Assembly: GCF_024323335.1 (NCBI RefSeq)
Contig: NC_066583.1
Span: forward strand, 13,606,665 to 13,670,664
Source of the DNA: Lathyrus oleraceus
Taxonomy: Eukaryota > Streptophyta > Magnoliopsida > Fabales > Fabaceae
DNA length: 64,000 nt
Direction of reading: 5' to 3'
Shown piece by piece: positions 1-12,036 of this stretch (the first letter of the stretch is position 1; each line of letters opens with the position of its first letter). The notes under the pieces are model-generated. The model searched no databases, was not told where the DNA came from, and saw only the letters and a program-made list of their open reading frames with translations. Made by a program: the position numbers and the translations under genes.

Positions 1-1766
1 TGAATTTGGCGTAGATCGGCATCTGTTCCAGAGCTTCAGCAAAAGGTATGTTGATCTCGAGCTTCTTGAATAATTCTAAGAATTTCTCAAAAAAAATCAT
101 GGAGATCTTTCTTCTTTGTTCTTGTCGGAAAAGGAAGAATGATCTTTGGTTTTTGTTTCTCTTGCTGGCTTGTCGGCTTCACCACCACTTCTTCAGTTTG
201 TTTTAGCTCTTCTCTAATCTCCAAGTCAACTTTCAACAATCCATCTTTTTCGACCTATTCGTCAACTTGTAGTTCCTTAGCTTTTCCTTTTCTGGTGACC
301 ACAGCTTTAATGTGACTTTGATCACGGGGATTAATGATTGTCCCACTGGGAAGCGTACCAGGTGCCTGGGAGTTCGAGGCTAACTGTTGAGCAATTTGAC
401 CCATCTGAATTTCAAGATTTTTTATGGATGTTGTAGTGTTCTTCTGATTATTTCGAGTCTCCTCTTGGAATTGGATGTTGTGAGTTGCCATCTTTTCAAT
501 TGCGATCTCCCAATCTGCCTTCTTAGGTACCTGTTGTTGCTGCTGCTGATATTGATTTTGATATTGACCATGTGCCTGCTGTTGCACGTTCCCTCTTTGA
601 TCTTTCCATGCAAAGTTGGGATGATTCTTCCACCCCGGATTGTATGTGTTAGAGTAGGGGTTGTTTTGCTTTAAAAACTTTATATCTTCTATCTGTTGCG
701 GTGTTGCAAAGCAATGAACAGTATTGTGTGGTCCATTGCAGATGCCACACACATCACTCGGTGCCTGTTGCACTTGAGCCACTTTCTGAGCACCTATGTT
801 TAGTGCTTTCAACCTTTTCTCTACCTCCGCAGCAACAGCTTCTTCAATTTTCACCTGTTTGTTTGTTTCAAGCTTCAAGTCAATAACTGCAGATTTGCTT
901 GATACCCTGTCATATAACTCCAAATGCTCATTCGAGGCAATAGCTTCAATTATCTTCTTCATACCGGTGGCTGTTGCAAAGTTGGCTGAGCCACCAGCTG
1001 CTGAATCAAGGATTTGTCTCGTTTGAATTCGAAGGCCATTGACAAACATTTGCATCTGTTCAGTTTCATCCATGTTGTGAGTAGGACAATCCACTAGGAT
1101 TCTCTTGAATCTTTTGTAGGCATCTCCTAGTGACTCACCCTCCTTCTTCTTGAAGTTTAGGATCTCATATCTTTTTCGCAATGACATAGATGCGGGAAAA
1201 TACTCCTGCAAGAATGTTGTTTCCATTTGCTCCCATGTAGTGATACTACCAGCAGGTAAGGAATAGAACCACTCTTCGGCCTTATCTGCTAATGTGAATG
1301 GGAACATACGGAGTCGGATTGCTTCTTCGCTATGTCCAGGCATTTTCAGTGTTGTGCTCATGGTTAAAAATCTTTACAAATGCTTGTTGGCATCTTCATT
1401 CACTCTTCTAGAGAAGGACCGTCTTTCGAGTTGATTAATGGTGCTGGGATGCAGCTGAAATTGTTCCACATTAACCGGTTGGTTGACAATTGTCATACGA
1501 CCACCCGGGGTGTTGGTTCCACCATAGTCACCGAGGAGCCTCTCTGGTGGTGGTGGTGGTGGATTAGCAGCCATGATTTCAGGAACTATTTCCGCGTCTG
1601 AATCTGAATTCTCTGAGTGCACTGAAACAACCTCCCCCTCCGCTTTCTCTGCTAATTCCAGTTTTTCTCTCTTAGCTTGTCTTACCCTAGCGCGAAGAGT
1701 TCTTTCTGGATCTGCGTCAAAAGGAAAATCCGTTGAGGCCTTACCTCGCATAAACAAGTTAGACAA
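1..1766 (-). pseudogene. gag: Athila-type gag, disabled, continuing towards protease/pol
   Basis: One reading frame starts at 1766 (MSNLFMRGK...). It has a TAA at 1374-1376, continues in the same frame from 1361, and meets TAG at 255-257. The middle part has the retrotransposon gag capsid signature (KAEEWFYSLP, then a TWEQMETTF segment). A knuckle-like CxxC...H...C cluster follows at about 690-760, then a Q-rich tract. Downstream, a run of eight A at 89-96 shifts the frame into a TGA at 87-89, and the conserved linker before protease (AEALEQMP) continues in another frame to position 1. The product would be the capsid/nucleocapsid polyprotein. The lesions are ordinary decay, with each stop one substitution from a sense codon. 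Protease and pol lie beyond the window. Confidence 0.8.
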
Positions 1767-1864
1767 AGATTAGAATTGAATAACAAAATTGTCACAGATA
1801 AAATTTTGGTTGGCGAGCAACAAAATTTTGATAGAATAGAAATTAAAATATGTATTTTGGCAAT

Positions 1865-1881
1865 CCCCGACAACGGCGCCA
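1865..1881 (-). other. Primer binding site, tRNA-Asp type (Athila)
   Basis: The minus strand reads TGGCGCCGTTGTCGGGG six bases inside the LTR end. The 3' end of plant tRNA-Asp with CCA would pair with all but one position (T where the perfect complement has C). This sequence beside an LTR is characteristic of Athila elements. Confidence 0.85.
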
Positions 1882-1887
1882 AAAACT

Positions 1888-3154
1888 TGATCGGAAAAAT
1901 AGCAAGTGTACTACTTTTACCGATGTAGTAATAAGGAGTTTTATTTCCAAGTATCGATCTCAGGGATTGCGTAGGAAATACTTATTTCACTTTGATTCTA
2001 TTAGAACAAAAATATAATGGTTTGGTTGTTTTAGAAATTTCAATAATAAACACAAAAGACAGTAAAAATGTAATTGATTAAGTTAAAGCATGCTAGGGGA
2101 GGTGGTTGATTTAACCAGTTATGAATTCAGTCAAGATTTCCTTAACACATATGACACATTCAATTACCTAACCTCAGAATGTTCTTCCTTAAGTCCGTAA
2201 GGAAGAAACTATTAAACTACCAATTCTTACTCAAATGTCCATTCAATTAATCATTGGTTTTAATCGTAAACAATATCAAGGTTTGCAGTGGTTTACAAAA
2301 GTTACTAGTCCTAGATGATGCAATCATAAACCTAATTGTGTGAAAACCATAACAATCACAATCCTGTTATTGATAGTCATAGATCAATTTGTATTTGTCC
2401 GATACAAATGCATAATAACATCACACGATTGAATTGAAATAAGTAACATAGTAATAAGGAAATCATTTGTTCAAATTCATAACATACGATCAAATCAGGA
2501 CCACCCCCCTAACATAGGGGGTTTAGCCTCTCATAGTAGGAAACGAAATCATAGTATGAAAATTAGACATTACAAAGAACTAAGAGATTTGGATCTTCAA
2601 TGGTCGGAACCCTTGAATCTCGCCGTCTTCGAATCCTCCGTAGTAGCTATCTTCTCAATGTCGTGTTTTCTTTCGTCCGTCAAAAAATGTTTTCTCCTTT
2701 CCCTTCTAAGCCTTCTAATAGCTTCAGATGAATCTCCTCCAAGCAAAAGGTCCAAACTACCCTTAATGAGCAGAATAGGTTCACAAAGCAAAATTTTAGG
2801 TTTCCAAGTCACGCCCAACAACACGGGCCGTGTGTGTACACACGAGTGCCCGTGTGTGCTCTCCAAAATGGCCATCTTCAAATCAAGCTACATAGGCAAC
2901 AACACGGGCCGTGTTCCTCCACACGGGTGCCCGTGTTAATGCAATGTTTTAAACAACACGGTCGTGTGTCACCACACGGGTACCCGTGTTGATCTCTGTT
3001 TTTCTTCTCCCATTTTGCTTTTCCTGACCAACAACACGGGCAGTGTTGTAGCACACGGGTGCCCGTGTTGACCTGCTGTCTCTTCATATTTTTGCCTTTC
3101 TGAGTATCCATAACTTCACTATTAATGCTTTTAAACCTGTGCAATGGCCTGTAA
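1888..3154 (-). repeat. 5' LTR of the Athila-type element
   Basis: The LTR begins (plus-strand coordinates) at TGATCGG, six bases from the primer site. It contains no gene, only small spurious ORFs. The right end is inferred at about 3154, where the sequence changes to the U5-like part of a minus-strand Ogre-like LTR; the change could lie up to about 150 bp further right. It contains the palindrome array at 2817-3070. Confidence 0.6.
2817..3070. repeat. Array of paired CACGGG/CCCGTG palindromes
   Basis: Four blocks at about 2817-2858, 2900-2937, 2955-2992 and 3031-3070 each contain an AACACGGG..GTGTT palindrome followed about 20-21 bp later by a second ACACGGGTGCCCGTGTT-like palindrome. The blocks are more GC-rich than the surrounding LTR. 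Arms differ between copies but mostly stay self-complementary. The function is unknown. Confidence 0.85.
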
Positions 3155-5178
3155 CAATAACACTACCAAACAACGCGTAAAAGAGATCTTTTTGACATAA
3201 ACTTGTAATCAAATGCAATGCGATACCAAACCAACAAAACATGATAAATGACTCTAAAGCAACTATAAACAAACATAAATCTTACCAAAGTGATGAAAAT
3301 ATGTCGGATTAACGGTGGGAATTCAATGGAAATGGTGATCGATCAGTAGGACTTCAGACAACTCAAGAATCAATGGAATTGAGAAAGAATCAAGGAGAAT
3401 CAAAGAGTTTAAAATTTCTACAAATTACCTTCAATGGAGGTCTGATCTTGCTAGATCTTGATCTGAATCGTGCTTGGCTTCACTTCAATTGCTTGCAGAA
3501 GAGGAATGGAAAGGCTTAGAAGCAATGGATTCCGGGAGAATTGAATTCCAAAATAGTGGAGATTGAAGCTCAAATTCAAATGAATTTATCAGGGTTATCC
3601 TCTTAGTGTGAACGGTTTTAAATGTCTGTATGAATTCTGAGCATACAGGCCTCAATTTATAGGGAAATCAAATGATATTTGCACACTCTTTCCACTTTCC
3701 AAATTTGGCAAAATGATGATGCCATGCTGCATGGGCGCGCATAGGCGCATGGAATGATGGCTTGAAAGACCAAATGAATGATCAGATGCTTTAAAGATGG
3801 ATTGGATTGCAAGGTACATGTGCATTGTCACTTGAAGATTGATCCATGCCAAATGATATCAGCCTGTTTAAGCCATGCGCAGCCTATGCATTTCTCATCC
3901 AAAATGCATAAGTTTTAGCTCTTTGGAAAGGTGAGATCAAGAGGAACAAGTTTGATGTTGAACACATTTCAATTTGGAGCTTAGTACTTGGATAAATTTG
4001 AGGTGGAAGTTTGGAAAAATTTGACATATCAAAATTTTTCTAAGTGTCAAGCCATATGTCTCAATATTCCACCTTACTTAACTTTTTATGGGAGCTTCAA
4101 ATGAGAAACGTGTATTCATTAAAGTTGTATATCTCTCAAATAACTTCAAAATGGTAACCAATTTTATGTCATTTGGATTTGAAATGATAGAGTTATGCAT
4201 TTTTGAAGTTTGGAAAAATCACTTGATCAATGGTATAGGTCAAAAGTGACCTATAATGTAGCCTCATATCACATGTTCAAAGAAGTTGAATTAGCTCTCA
4301 CTCCAAACATCAAAGTTTAAGTAGACACATCTAAATTTTATTGTGCAACTTGTAAATCTTTCATATCATAAAATTTGAGCAAGTTATGGCCTTGGGAAGT
4401 TGACTTTCAAATTAGGGTTTAAACAAAATGACCTATAATGTTTCAACATAGAAAATGATTTTCCAAGCAAAACTAGCTCTAGGTGTCAACATGAAAGTTG
4501 TTTATAATGTCATATAGAGTAAGTTTTATCTTAGAATCATTTTCATATGGTGAAAATTGTAGGAGATAGGGTCTAGGGAGACCCAGTTTTGATCAGATGA
4601 ATTCATCTGGCCAACCACCATCAACCAACTTGCTAATTTCCAATTATCTTGACTTTCTTGGCTCATGGTAGATCATATATGCATAATATGATTAAATTTG
4701 AAGTGTCCCTTGAGAAATTTGATCAATTGGTGAGATAGCTTGTTGGAGAAGTTACTCAAGATACCCAGTCAAACTAGGGTTTCCAAGGCAAATCACCCTC
4801 AAACTCTTGAAGAAATATTGATCAATATAATATATGGAGAACATTTGGCCTCATATATGGTGCCTATAACAATTCTTGAATCACTTATTGGTTATGCTCT
4901 TTATTTATGAGGGTCTCAAACCCTAGATGTGATCAATGAATCAATGAAATCATGCCCTACCTACAAAAAGATTTAGATAGATGCAAAGACATATTTTTGG
5001 TATTTTAGTTAGTGAAATGATAATATACAAGTATGATATGATCACAAAGTTCTTGGTGATCTCTCCCAAAATAAACCCAATGAAAGAGGGGTAAGGAGGA
5101 TGCCAAGATATGATCCCATTGCTTATGCTTATGATGGAAATGCATGAGGGATCTTAGGGTCAAATTTGGGGTCTTACA
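3155..5178 (-). repeat. Ogre-like LTR, 5' portion, minus strand
   Basis: On the minus strand the LTR begins at 5178 with TGTAAGACCCCAAATTTG. This is the same head sequence as the LTRs at 13282 and 35875, and it is followed by the same 'CCTAAGATCCCTCATG' block. A TATA-like CTATAAATT lies at about 3654-3663 (minus), followed by a leader-like stretch, so U3 and R are present. The LTR is interrupted at its left by the Athila element, and its remainder must lie beyond position 1. No coding sequence is visible. Confidence 0.7.
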
Positions 5179-6670
5179 ACACCTTTTGCATAATATTTTT
5201 GTGTGTGGTATGTTTCATGAGTATAGTTCATAATACTATGTCTCTAACATGCATTAACACCAAAATTCTATTACCCGGCCTCAAATAGTTGTGACTTCTA
5301 CATAAGTCCAATTACGATTGCTTAACATAGCGCTAAATTTGTGACATAAAAGGCATAGCATTCTAGTTAGTGAGATTGTAAGTCTCCCCTCTTTCATGGT
5401 ATTGTGTGGAAACTTCGCCTTTTTTCCTTCCTTTGTAAGATGTCTTGGTTCAAGGATCCATGCTTGTGATAAATGGGTTGAGTGTTCTCCAAAGAATGTC
5501 TAAAAATGAAAAACAAAAACAAAACAATACTAACTTCTAACCTATTAACTACTAACTTTTAATTTCAAGCCATTTACTTTAATGTAATTTTATTCTAGCT
5601 TTTATACATTTACCATTGCTCATATCATTCTAATTGCTTATGTTAATGCAATTTTCACTTTGTCCACTTGGACCATATTGTGTGATATTCTTTGTTTGTA
5701 TATACTTTGCTTGTTTGTATGGTCTTTGACCATTAATGTATATCATAACAACAAAAACTCTAAAAAACTTTTGTGTGGACTGTTGGTTGGATCTTGGACA
5801 AATGCACTTAGAACTTAGGCAACATTACTATGCTAAAGGACTTGGTCAATGCCAACTTGTTGAGAAACCAAGTGCTTGCAATTTGAAACTTCATCTGATA
5901 CATCATTCAAGATCTCTCTAAGTTCATCTACAACATGATCATTGTGAAGCTGTTATTTTGAACCTGTGACTTGTGGAATTCATCTGTTACATGGGCTACC
6001 TTGAAGAAGATCATGGAATGGATAAGCTTGGATGTGGCTATCTTTATTTGATGCCTTTGCTCTTCAAGATAATATAATTTTGGATTTGTGTGTTGCTTGA
6101 TTCTAAAAGTCCAAGGGAATTCTGGGTTTCTAATGACATTCTTGTTTATTGGATTGCTACCCATTTGGTCAGATCTTTTCAACTCTCAACTATTAATTTT
6201 GTGCATAGGATTAGTCCCTTCATCTTCTCCCCATTTATTTAATTTCAAAATCTCTCCCTCCCTTTTTCAAAATCTTCTTTGATTAAACTTATTTTGTTCT
6301 AAAACTTTGACCATCTTGCAAAAAGATAGAAACTTTGGCCTTATGCCATCGCATTTTCAAATTTATTTTCTAAATCAAACTTGTAAATAAACTTAACTAT
6401 ACTTGACTTAAACTTTCAAAAACCAAAAATAACTAACTCATTCAAACCATTTTTATCCCTTTGTGCCTTTCAAACTTAATTTTTGTTAAAAACAATGCAT
6501 CCACTTTGAAATTTGTATCACGAACTACGAGGTTTTGATCCCTCATTTTTATGTTGGTACGTAGGCACAAGACCAAAGGTCTTGCAAAACACAAAAATAT
6601 AATTAATAAATTCTTTTCTCATCCCCTCATTCTATTTGTTTGTAAATATCACTTTGTATCAAATACATAT
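5179..6670 (+). repeat. Ogre-like LTR, 3' portion, plus strand
   Basis: This stretch is collinear with about 30460-31990 of the Ogre-like LTR further right: the same 'CGGCCTCA..TAGTTGTGACTTC' block, the same 'CTTGGTTCAAGGATCCAT' block, and the same 'ACGAACTACGAG..TTGGTACGTAGGCACAAGACC' block near its end. Its left end abuts the head of an oppositely oriented LTR at 5178, so that element inserted into this one. Its right end is cut by the LTR starting at 6671. There are no genes. Confidence 0.7.
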
Positions 6671-7364
6671 TGTCGCACCTCGAAAAATCCGATCCCTCGC
6701 AATGGATGCGGAAAATATCGTTCGAACAGAGTCACCACCGAACTTTATTCATTCCAATGAAGGAATAGGAAAATATCGATAAAACCTTTAAAAAAAACAT
6801 AATAATGGTCGTCGCAACCATATTCGGGTTCGAGAGTTGATTACGCAAGGGGAAGGTATAGCACCCGTCACGTCCGTTGTACTCAAGGGGAACCTTTTAG
6901 TTCAATTTTGCAATTTGAGTGTTAAATTGTATTCTTCTTGTCATAAAATATTGAATGGAGATGGATGTAAACCTGAGAAGGGGGAAAAGGGAGGTTTTCT
7001 ATTAGTGTGCTCTCCAAGATCTCGCAATCTCGTGCCTACGTATCCTTACGGTACAATAAGGAAATCAGAGCATTCGTAGTTCGGGACTACGATTAATTAG
7101 TGTGTTTTGTTTTACGAACGACTGTGTAGGTCGGCGTTCTAACGACTAAACATTGTCTTGTCTACTCTCGGTGGAGGCTTAAGCACTAGTTTGTTGTGCG
7201 CATTAGAAAGGATTGACAGTGTTCTTTTTTAATAGAGTTTTGGTCACGCGGGGGGTGACACGTCGAATTAATGTGTTGGGTGTTTTGCTTGATTGGTTTC
7301 GATCGCACGAGGGCGAGAAAATATAGGTTTGATATGTTAAGGTATTTTTGGTGGTATGACGATT

Positions 7365-7990
7365 ACTCGGATAGTCGAGTAAGACAACTCGTATTCTAAT
7401 AGTCGAGAGAGGAAATATAAGACTCTAGACCACTTTCTTTTTCATCCTTAATTATAAAAGAATTTTAATGATGATTAAGGTGTTTTAAATGGATGATGAA
7501 TACTCGGATAGTCGAGTAAGACAACTCGTATCCTAATAATCGGGAAAGGGAATAGAAGACTCTAGACCATTATCTCTTTCATCTAAGTAATTATGAAAAT
7601 AGGTTTATGTATGGTTGATGTATTTTAGAATGAACGACAACTACTTGAATGGCTGAGTAAGATAACTCATATCCAAGCATTTGAGAAGAGGAATTGAAAA
7701 CTCAAGACCATCTCCCTTTTCGTATAGTTCATTCTGAAAATGATTTGATTAATTTATTAATTTGTGGAAAAATGACAGTTGTTTGACTAACCGAGTAAGA
7801 GAACTCGTATTCAAACAAATGAGGAGAGAAGTTTGAAGGCTCAAAGTCATCCCCCTTTTCATTTAGCTTATTATAAAAGTGTTTTGATTTAATCTTGGTT
7901 TAAGCGGATAAAAATGAAAATTATTTGACTAACCGAGTAAGAGAACTTGTATTCAAATAATCGAGGAGAGGAGTTGAAAACTCAAAACCA
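7365..7990 (+). repeat. Five degenerate tandem copies of a unit of about 140 bp
   Basis: Copies of an 'ACTCGGATAGTCGAGTAAGA..CTCGTATTCTAATAGTCGAG' motif recur near 7365, 7500, 7640, 7780 and 7920. Each is followed by a 'GACTCTAGACCA..CCTTTTTCAT' tail and diverges progressively from left to right. The core is itself self-complementary (CTCGGATAGTCGAG). The repeats lie inside an LTR. Confidence 0.8.
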
Positions 7991-8522
7991 TCTCCCTTTT
8001 CATTTCCAAATAAAATGGTGTTTAATCGTAATTAGATGTTTTAATTAATTTGAATAACAATACTTGATATTCGATCATGATTTGAATTGGTATTTGTAAA
8101 TGGATTGTTTTATTACTTAGTGAACGGATCATCTACTCGATTAATTAAAATCGAATAGGTATCATTGTAAGAAAGCCCAAGAGTAAGCTATGTGAGGTTG
8201 ATGGTGATGCTAAAAGCTATCGACTTACGAAGGTGTTTGAAAATGGGGCTCGACTTTGAATTGAGAGGTTTGTGGTTTGTCCATGAAATTGAGCGGGATG
8301 GTTTTAAATCGGTGAAATTGAAATAACTTATCATGATTGTAGCACACCATACATATGAACTCGAGAATTTGCACAAACGAACAAATAAACACAAAATAAT
8401 AACGCACACAAAAAATTCCACAAAAATGAGTAATTATCTAAATTATAAATGATGGTAATAATAATATAATTAATTAATTAAATAATTAATGGATTATTTG
8501 ATTACTATTAGGTATTAATAAT

Positions 8523-8526
<4 letters not shown>

Positions 8527-8613
<87 letters not shown>
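8527..8613. repeat. (AT)n microsatellite
   Basis: About 87 bp of uninterrupted AT dinucleotide. It creates artificial Tyr-Ile ORFs on both strands. Its length is likely to vary between individuals and to be hard to assemble. Confidence 0.97.
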
Positions 8614-8614
<1 letters not shown>

Positions 8615-9730
8615 AAAGAAAACAAATGAAAGAAAATAAAAAAAAAGTAAGAATAAATGGGGCTTGGACAAAAAGAGAGCCCACTATAGGCGTTGCCCAT
8701 TCAAACCCAGCGGGGTGTTAATAGAGAAACAAAATAATAAAGACCAAAAAGAGACATGGGCCCTTAATGAGGCGGCCCAATCCAAACCAGAGATGGTCCA
8801 AGGAGACCCGGTCAACCGTGTTGACCAAGAGGTGTTCTCTGGACCGTCAGACCTGGAGATCTAACTTGGTCTTCGAAACAGATGAACACCATGGAGGGTC
8901 GCACCGTATTATGATGTACCTCCGTGCATGGGAACAAACGACCCCCTCCATTCCCACCGGTGACAAGTGTCCAAAGTCGGTGACACTTGTCACCGCCACT
9001 CACCCCAAACCCTTGCCATTAAATCACTCGTTTAAAAACAAAAAAATGCCATTTTACCAAAACTCTTCTCTCTCTTCCTCTCAGAGCAAACACATGCTCT
9101 GCAAATCCTATCATCACTTTCGATTGCAACCTACCAGAGAAGGCGGTGGTTGCCGTCCAACGGCGGCGGCGCCATCTTCTTCTTCGGCCAAACACCACCC
9201 CAAATTACCACAACTCAAACACCCACCCCACCTCAAATTGGCCGATGACCATTAATCCGACTTCGGATTTAACAAAACAATCTCCTTCGATCGGATCAAC
9301 ACCCCCCCCCCCAAAAGACAAGAATGCTAAACTCCACAAACCTAACTCACAATATCGAACATATCCTCCTTGTCCTCCTAAACACGAAGCCAGAATCAAA
9401 AACCACAATAAACACAAACCAGGGATAAAACCCTAAATCTGAAATTAAATCAACAACAGCAAAAATTTCAAGCGATTATTAAGGGGTTTTTGCTTGGTTC
9501 GTCAAAGAGAACACGGAGGTACCATGATTTTGAGAAAAATGCGAAGAGATCTACCTAACCGGAGATAATCCGATGACGTTCTCTCCGAAGACCTTCAGAT
9601 AAGTCTACTTCTTTCTGCTTTACGACGTCCTCTTCCTTCTTCTCTCTCAACACCTTTTGATACCTCTTTTCTTTGTTTTTGTATGTATCCATATCGAGGT
9701 GAGGGGTTGGAAGTGTCGAATCACCTAGTG

Positions 9731-10143
9731 TGTTGAGTTGTATTAGTGTGTCGAAATGTCGAAACATGTTGTTTCATACAGGATTTCGACTTAGGCATAT
9801 TTTTAGTAGTGTTAACTATTTTAGACTTTTATAGTTTTAGGCTTTGTATTCGGGAGCAAGTTAACCTAAATCTATAAATAGATGAAGTAACCATTATTCT
9901 TGTAATAGAGAAGTTATAACATTGTATTCACAGAATTTTGCAGTTGCAAAATGAATTAAAAAAAAATTCTACAAATTGTGGACAGAAAGAAAATTCTGCA
10001 GAAAATATTATTTTTCTCAAACGTTCTTTTATTTATTTCTTAATTTTTTATTTATTTTTTTTCATTATCATTGCGTGGTTGATAACAATCTTATTTATCA
10101 AGATTGATATAAATTCTTCATACGTTGAGATAGATTTCCAACA
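9731..10143 (+). repeat. Lone copia-type LTR related to that of the copia element at 11504
   Basis: It starts TGTTGAGTTGTA and ends ATTTCCAACA, like the LTR at 11504-11989. It shares the middle block (GATTTCGACTTAGGC.., a GGGAGCAAG..TAAATCTATAAATAGA promoter-like segment with TATAAATA at 9873-9880, and a TTCTGCAGAAA segment). No primer site or gag follows. The flanking five bases (TAGTG left, AATAT right) do not match, so it is a truncated copy or a rearranged solo LTR. Confidence 0.65.
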
Positions 10144-11503
10144 AATATTCATTTAGAGAAATTTATTTGAAAATTCATAATTTTAAATGGAAGTACTATA
10201 GTAAGTTGTAATTATGGAGTCTCTTCCTTTTGTTGACCCGGTAACGTCTCTTTCTTATGGAAAAAATAACTTTAGTTGTAGAGTAATTCAAAATGTTTCC
10301 TTTATAAGTTGTTGAGTGCTTAATACACAACATCATACATTAATTAAGGGCAAACGCTACTGTTGAATAGTAAACAAAAAGTATTAGTGATAATATCAAC
10401 ATTAATTAATGGCAAATTATACAAGATAACGTCAAGGGTTGAAACGGAAACAACAAGTATTGGTGATAATCTCAACAATTTTTTCAAAGCCAATGCGAAT
10501 ATCTTAGTCTTTGATTTGGAACCAATGACTTAATATCCTAAGGAAGTTGAAACATAATGATCCATGAAGATTTGGTGAAAGGGTCACAATTTGGCTCTAT
10601 ATATGTTTGTCAAAGTGATTGAATCAAGATTCTACGTAAACGTGATTATCCAAAGTAACTTGCCACCAAACGATATTGTTATGACATGTTATTCTTATAT
10701 CCTATATATTTACTTTGCAATTTGTTTCACCCACTAACCTAGTTCCACCCTCCAGCTCCTGTGTCGGATTAACATTAACAGCCAATGGCCTAGAAATATA
10801 ACTGAGTTTTGAATCATGGGTTTGATCCATTTATTATTAAATGAATGTAGGATTATTGTGAAAATGTGGCATTTAGTTTACTTACCAAAATTTAATGCCC
10901 AACTTTATTTATAAGCAAAATTTTTTTTTAAAATTTAAAAATAAGTAAATGTCAATAAATTTAAATATATTTAATATTTTTATATTAAATTATTCTGGTA
11001 TTAACTATTAATATTATCAATAGATGATAATTTAATTAAAATAGATTAATAATTATACTATTTTTTTTACATAAAATTATAAGAAAATTAAATACAATTA
11101 ATAATTTTTCTTTTTTTATAACAATTTTTTTAGTAGTTTCACTTTTCATAATACTTAATTAAAAAGTTTTGGTGAACGTGAAGATTATTGAGAATAACAC
11201 GTATGGATAAAGTCCTATATTAATTGATTAGAAAAATGGAGATTTGAACATTTATATGTGAAAGAATACATGCATCTATTACTTTAAAGTTTTTGGTGAG
11301 TATATAGTGTGTCTCTCATAAATGTGTGTTGCTCATAAAAAACATCCTCAAGAAATAAAAAGACTCTCTTGTGTTGACTCCTAAATTGACCCTACAATTG
11401 TATCATGAATTTTTATGAATAAACTCAAACTTGAGAGAGAGTGTTGGGAATAAGAAGTGTGAGTAGTGTGAGGAGGGAATTCACACACCTATTACCTTAA
11501 AGT
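10144..11503. other. AT-rich stretch without recognisable genes
   Basis: The sequence is AT-rich with homopolymer runs and no ORF of interest. At 10340-10480 there is an imperfect direct duplication (CATTAATTAA..GGCAAA .. AGTATTRGTGATAAT.TCAAC). At about 11167-11503 the text resembles old LTR sequence ('AGTCCTATATTAATTGATTAGAAA', 'CTATTACTTTAAAGTTTTTGG', then a second 'CTATTACCTTAAAGTTGTTG'). I can assign no function. Confidence 0.5.
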
Positions 11504-11989
11504 TGTTGAACTGTAATTCCTTGTGTCGAAGCAGGTTGCTTGACAGAAGCAAGAATGTGTCAAATTGTGATAGTTGTCGAAACGTCAAAGGAGTATACCT
11601 CGACAAGAATTTTGACTTAGGTCTAATTTTGTAGTGTTAGCAAAATTAGGTATTTTGGGATTTGCTTGAGGAGCAAGTAAACCCAAAATCTATAAATAGA
11701 GAGTAACCCCTATCATTGTAAAAATACATACTTGTAGTTGCAAAGAGTAAAATTCTCAGTTTGAGAGCAGAGAGAAACTCTGCAGAAATTTCTTCTTCTT
11801 TCCTTCGAAAGCCTCAATCCCTCCTTCTTCCCCAATTCAATTTTGTTTCTTTTGATTCACTAGAGTGAAGAATGAAGAATAAGATGAGTAATCAATCAGA
11901 AAGATTGATTCTTGTTCATCAAGATTTGGTTCAGAATTCTCCATAGGTTTTGGTGAATTTCTTGAAGGAAAATTGGTGAATTTCCAACA
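11504..11989 (+). repeat. 5' LTR of the decayed copia element
   Basis: 486 bp, TGTTGAACTG...TTTCCAACA. A TATAAATA box at 11691-11698 precedes a GTAACCCCTATCATTG transcription-start-like region and a CT-rich leader. It is related to the lone LTR at 9731-10143. Confidence 0.8.
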
Positions 11990-11991
11990 TC

Positions 11992-12004
11992 TGGTATCTA
12001 GAGC
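11992..12004 (+). other. Primer binding site, initiator tRNA-Met type (copia)
   Basis: TGGTATCTAGAGC two bases after the LTR. It is a variant of the standard copia TGGTATCAGAGC, complementary to the 3' end of initiator tRNA-Met. Confidence 0.85.
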
Positions 12005-12036
12005 ATTGACTGAGGGATTTATGGAAGAAAAACACG

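Larger units (their letters stand above)
1..3154 (-). mobile_element. Athila-type Ty3/gypsy retrotransposon, 5' part only
   Basis: Read on the minus strand this is an LTR, a primer site, and then gag running off the left edge of the window. The lineage call rests on the tRNA-Asp-type primer site next to the LTR and on a gag of the Athila type (N-terminal tail, capsid-like domain, short CCHC-like knuckle). Gag carries nonsense and frameshift lesions, so this copy cannot make its own proteins. The right boundary near 3154 is approximate: it is the best TG/CA-type end between Athila sequence and the neighbouring Ogre-like LTR. No target-site duplication can be checked because the other end is outside the window. 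Confidence 0.75.
6671..9730 (+). repeat. LTR-like sequence starting TGTCGCACC (Ty3/gypsy, probably Ogre-like)
   Basis: It begins at 6671 with TGTCGCACCTCG. A block at about 6845-6900 (GCAAGGGGAAGGTATAGCACCC..) is a type I associate with legume Ogre-type LTRs, from memory. It also contains degenerate tandem repeats (7365-7990), a long (AT)n tract and a CT-rich leader-like stretch near 9060-9190. I see no primer site or second copy, so it is a solo or truncated LTR with an uncertain right end. ORFs inside it, such as that at 8767-9255, have no recognisable features. Confidence 0.5.

Noticed and set aside
2556..2939. 127-codon plus-strand ORF in the Athila LTR
   Set aside because: It runs through the palindrome array and is antisense to the element; codon content looks random.
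8486..8700. Minus-strand ORFs of alternating Tyr-Ile
   Set aside because: They are translations of the (AT)n tract and have no start context or other content.
8767..9255. Plus-strand ORF of 162 codons
   Set aside because: It lies inside an LTR-like region and is low complexity near its end, with no recognisable domain; overlapping frames are equally open.
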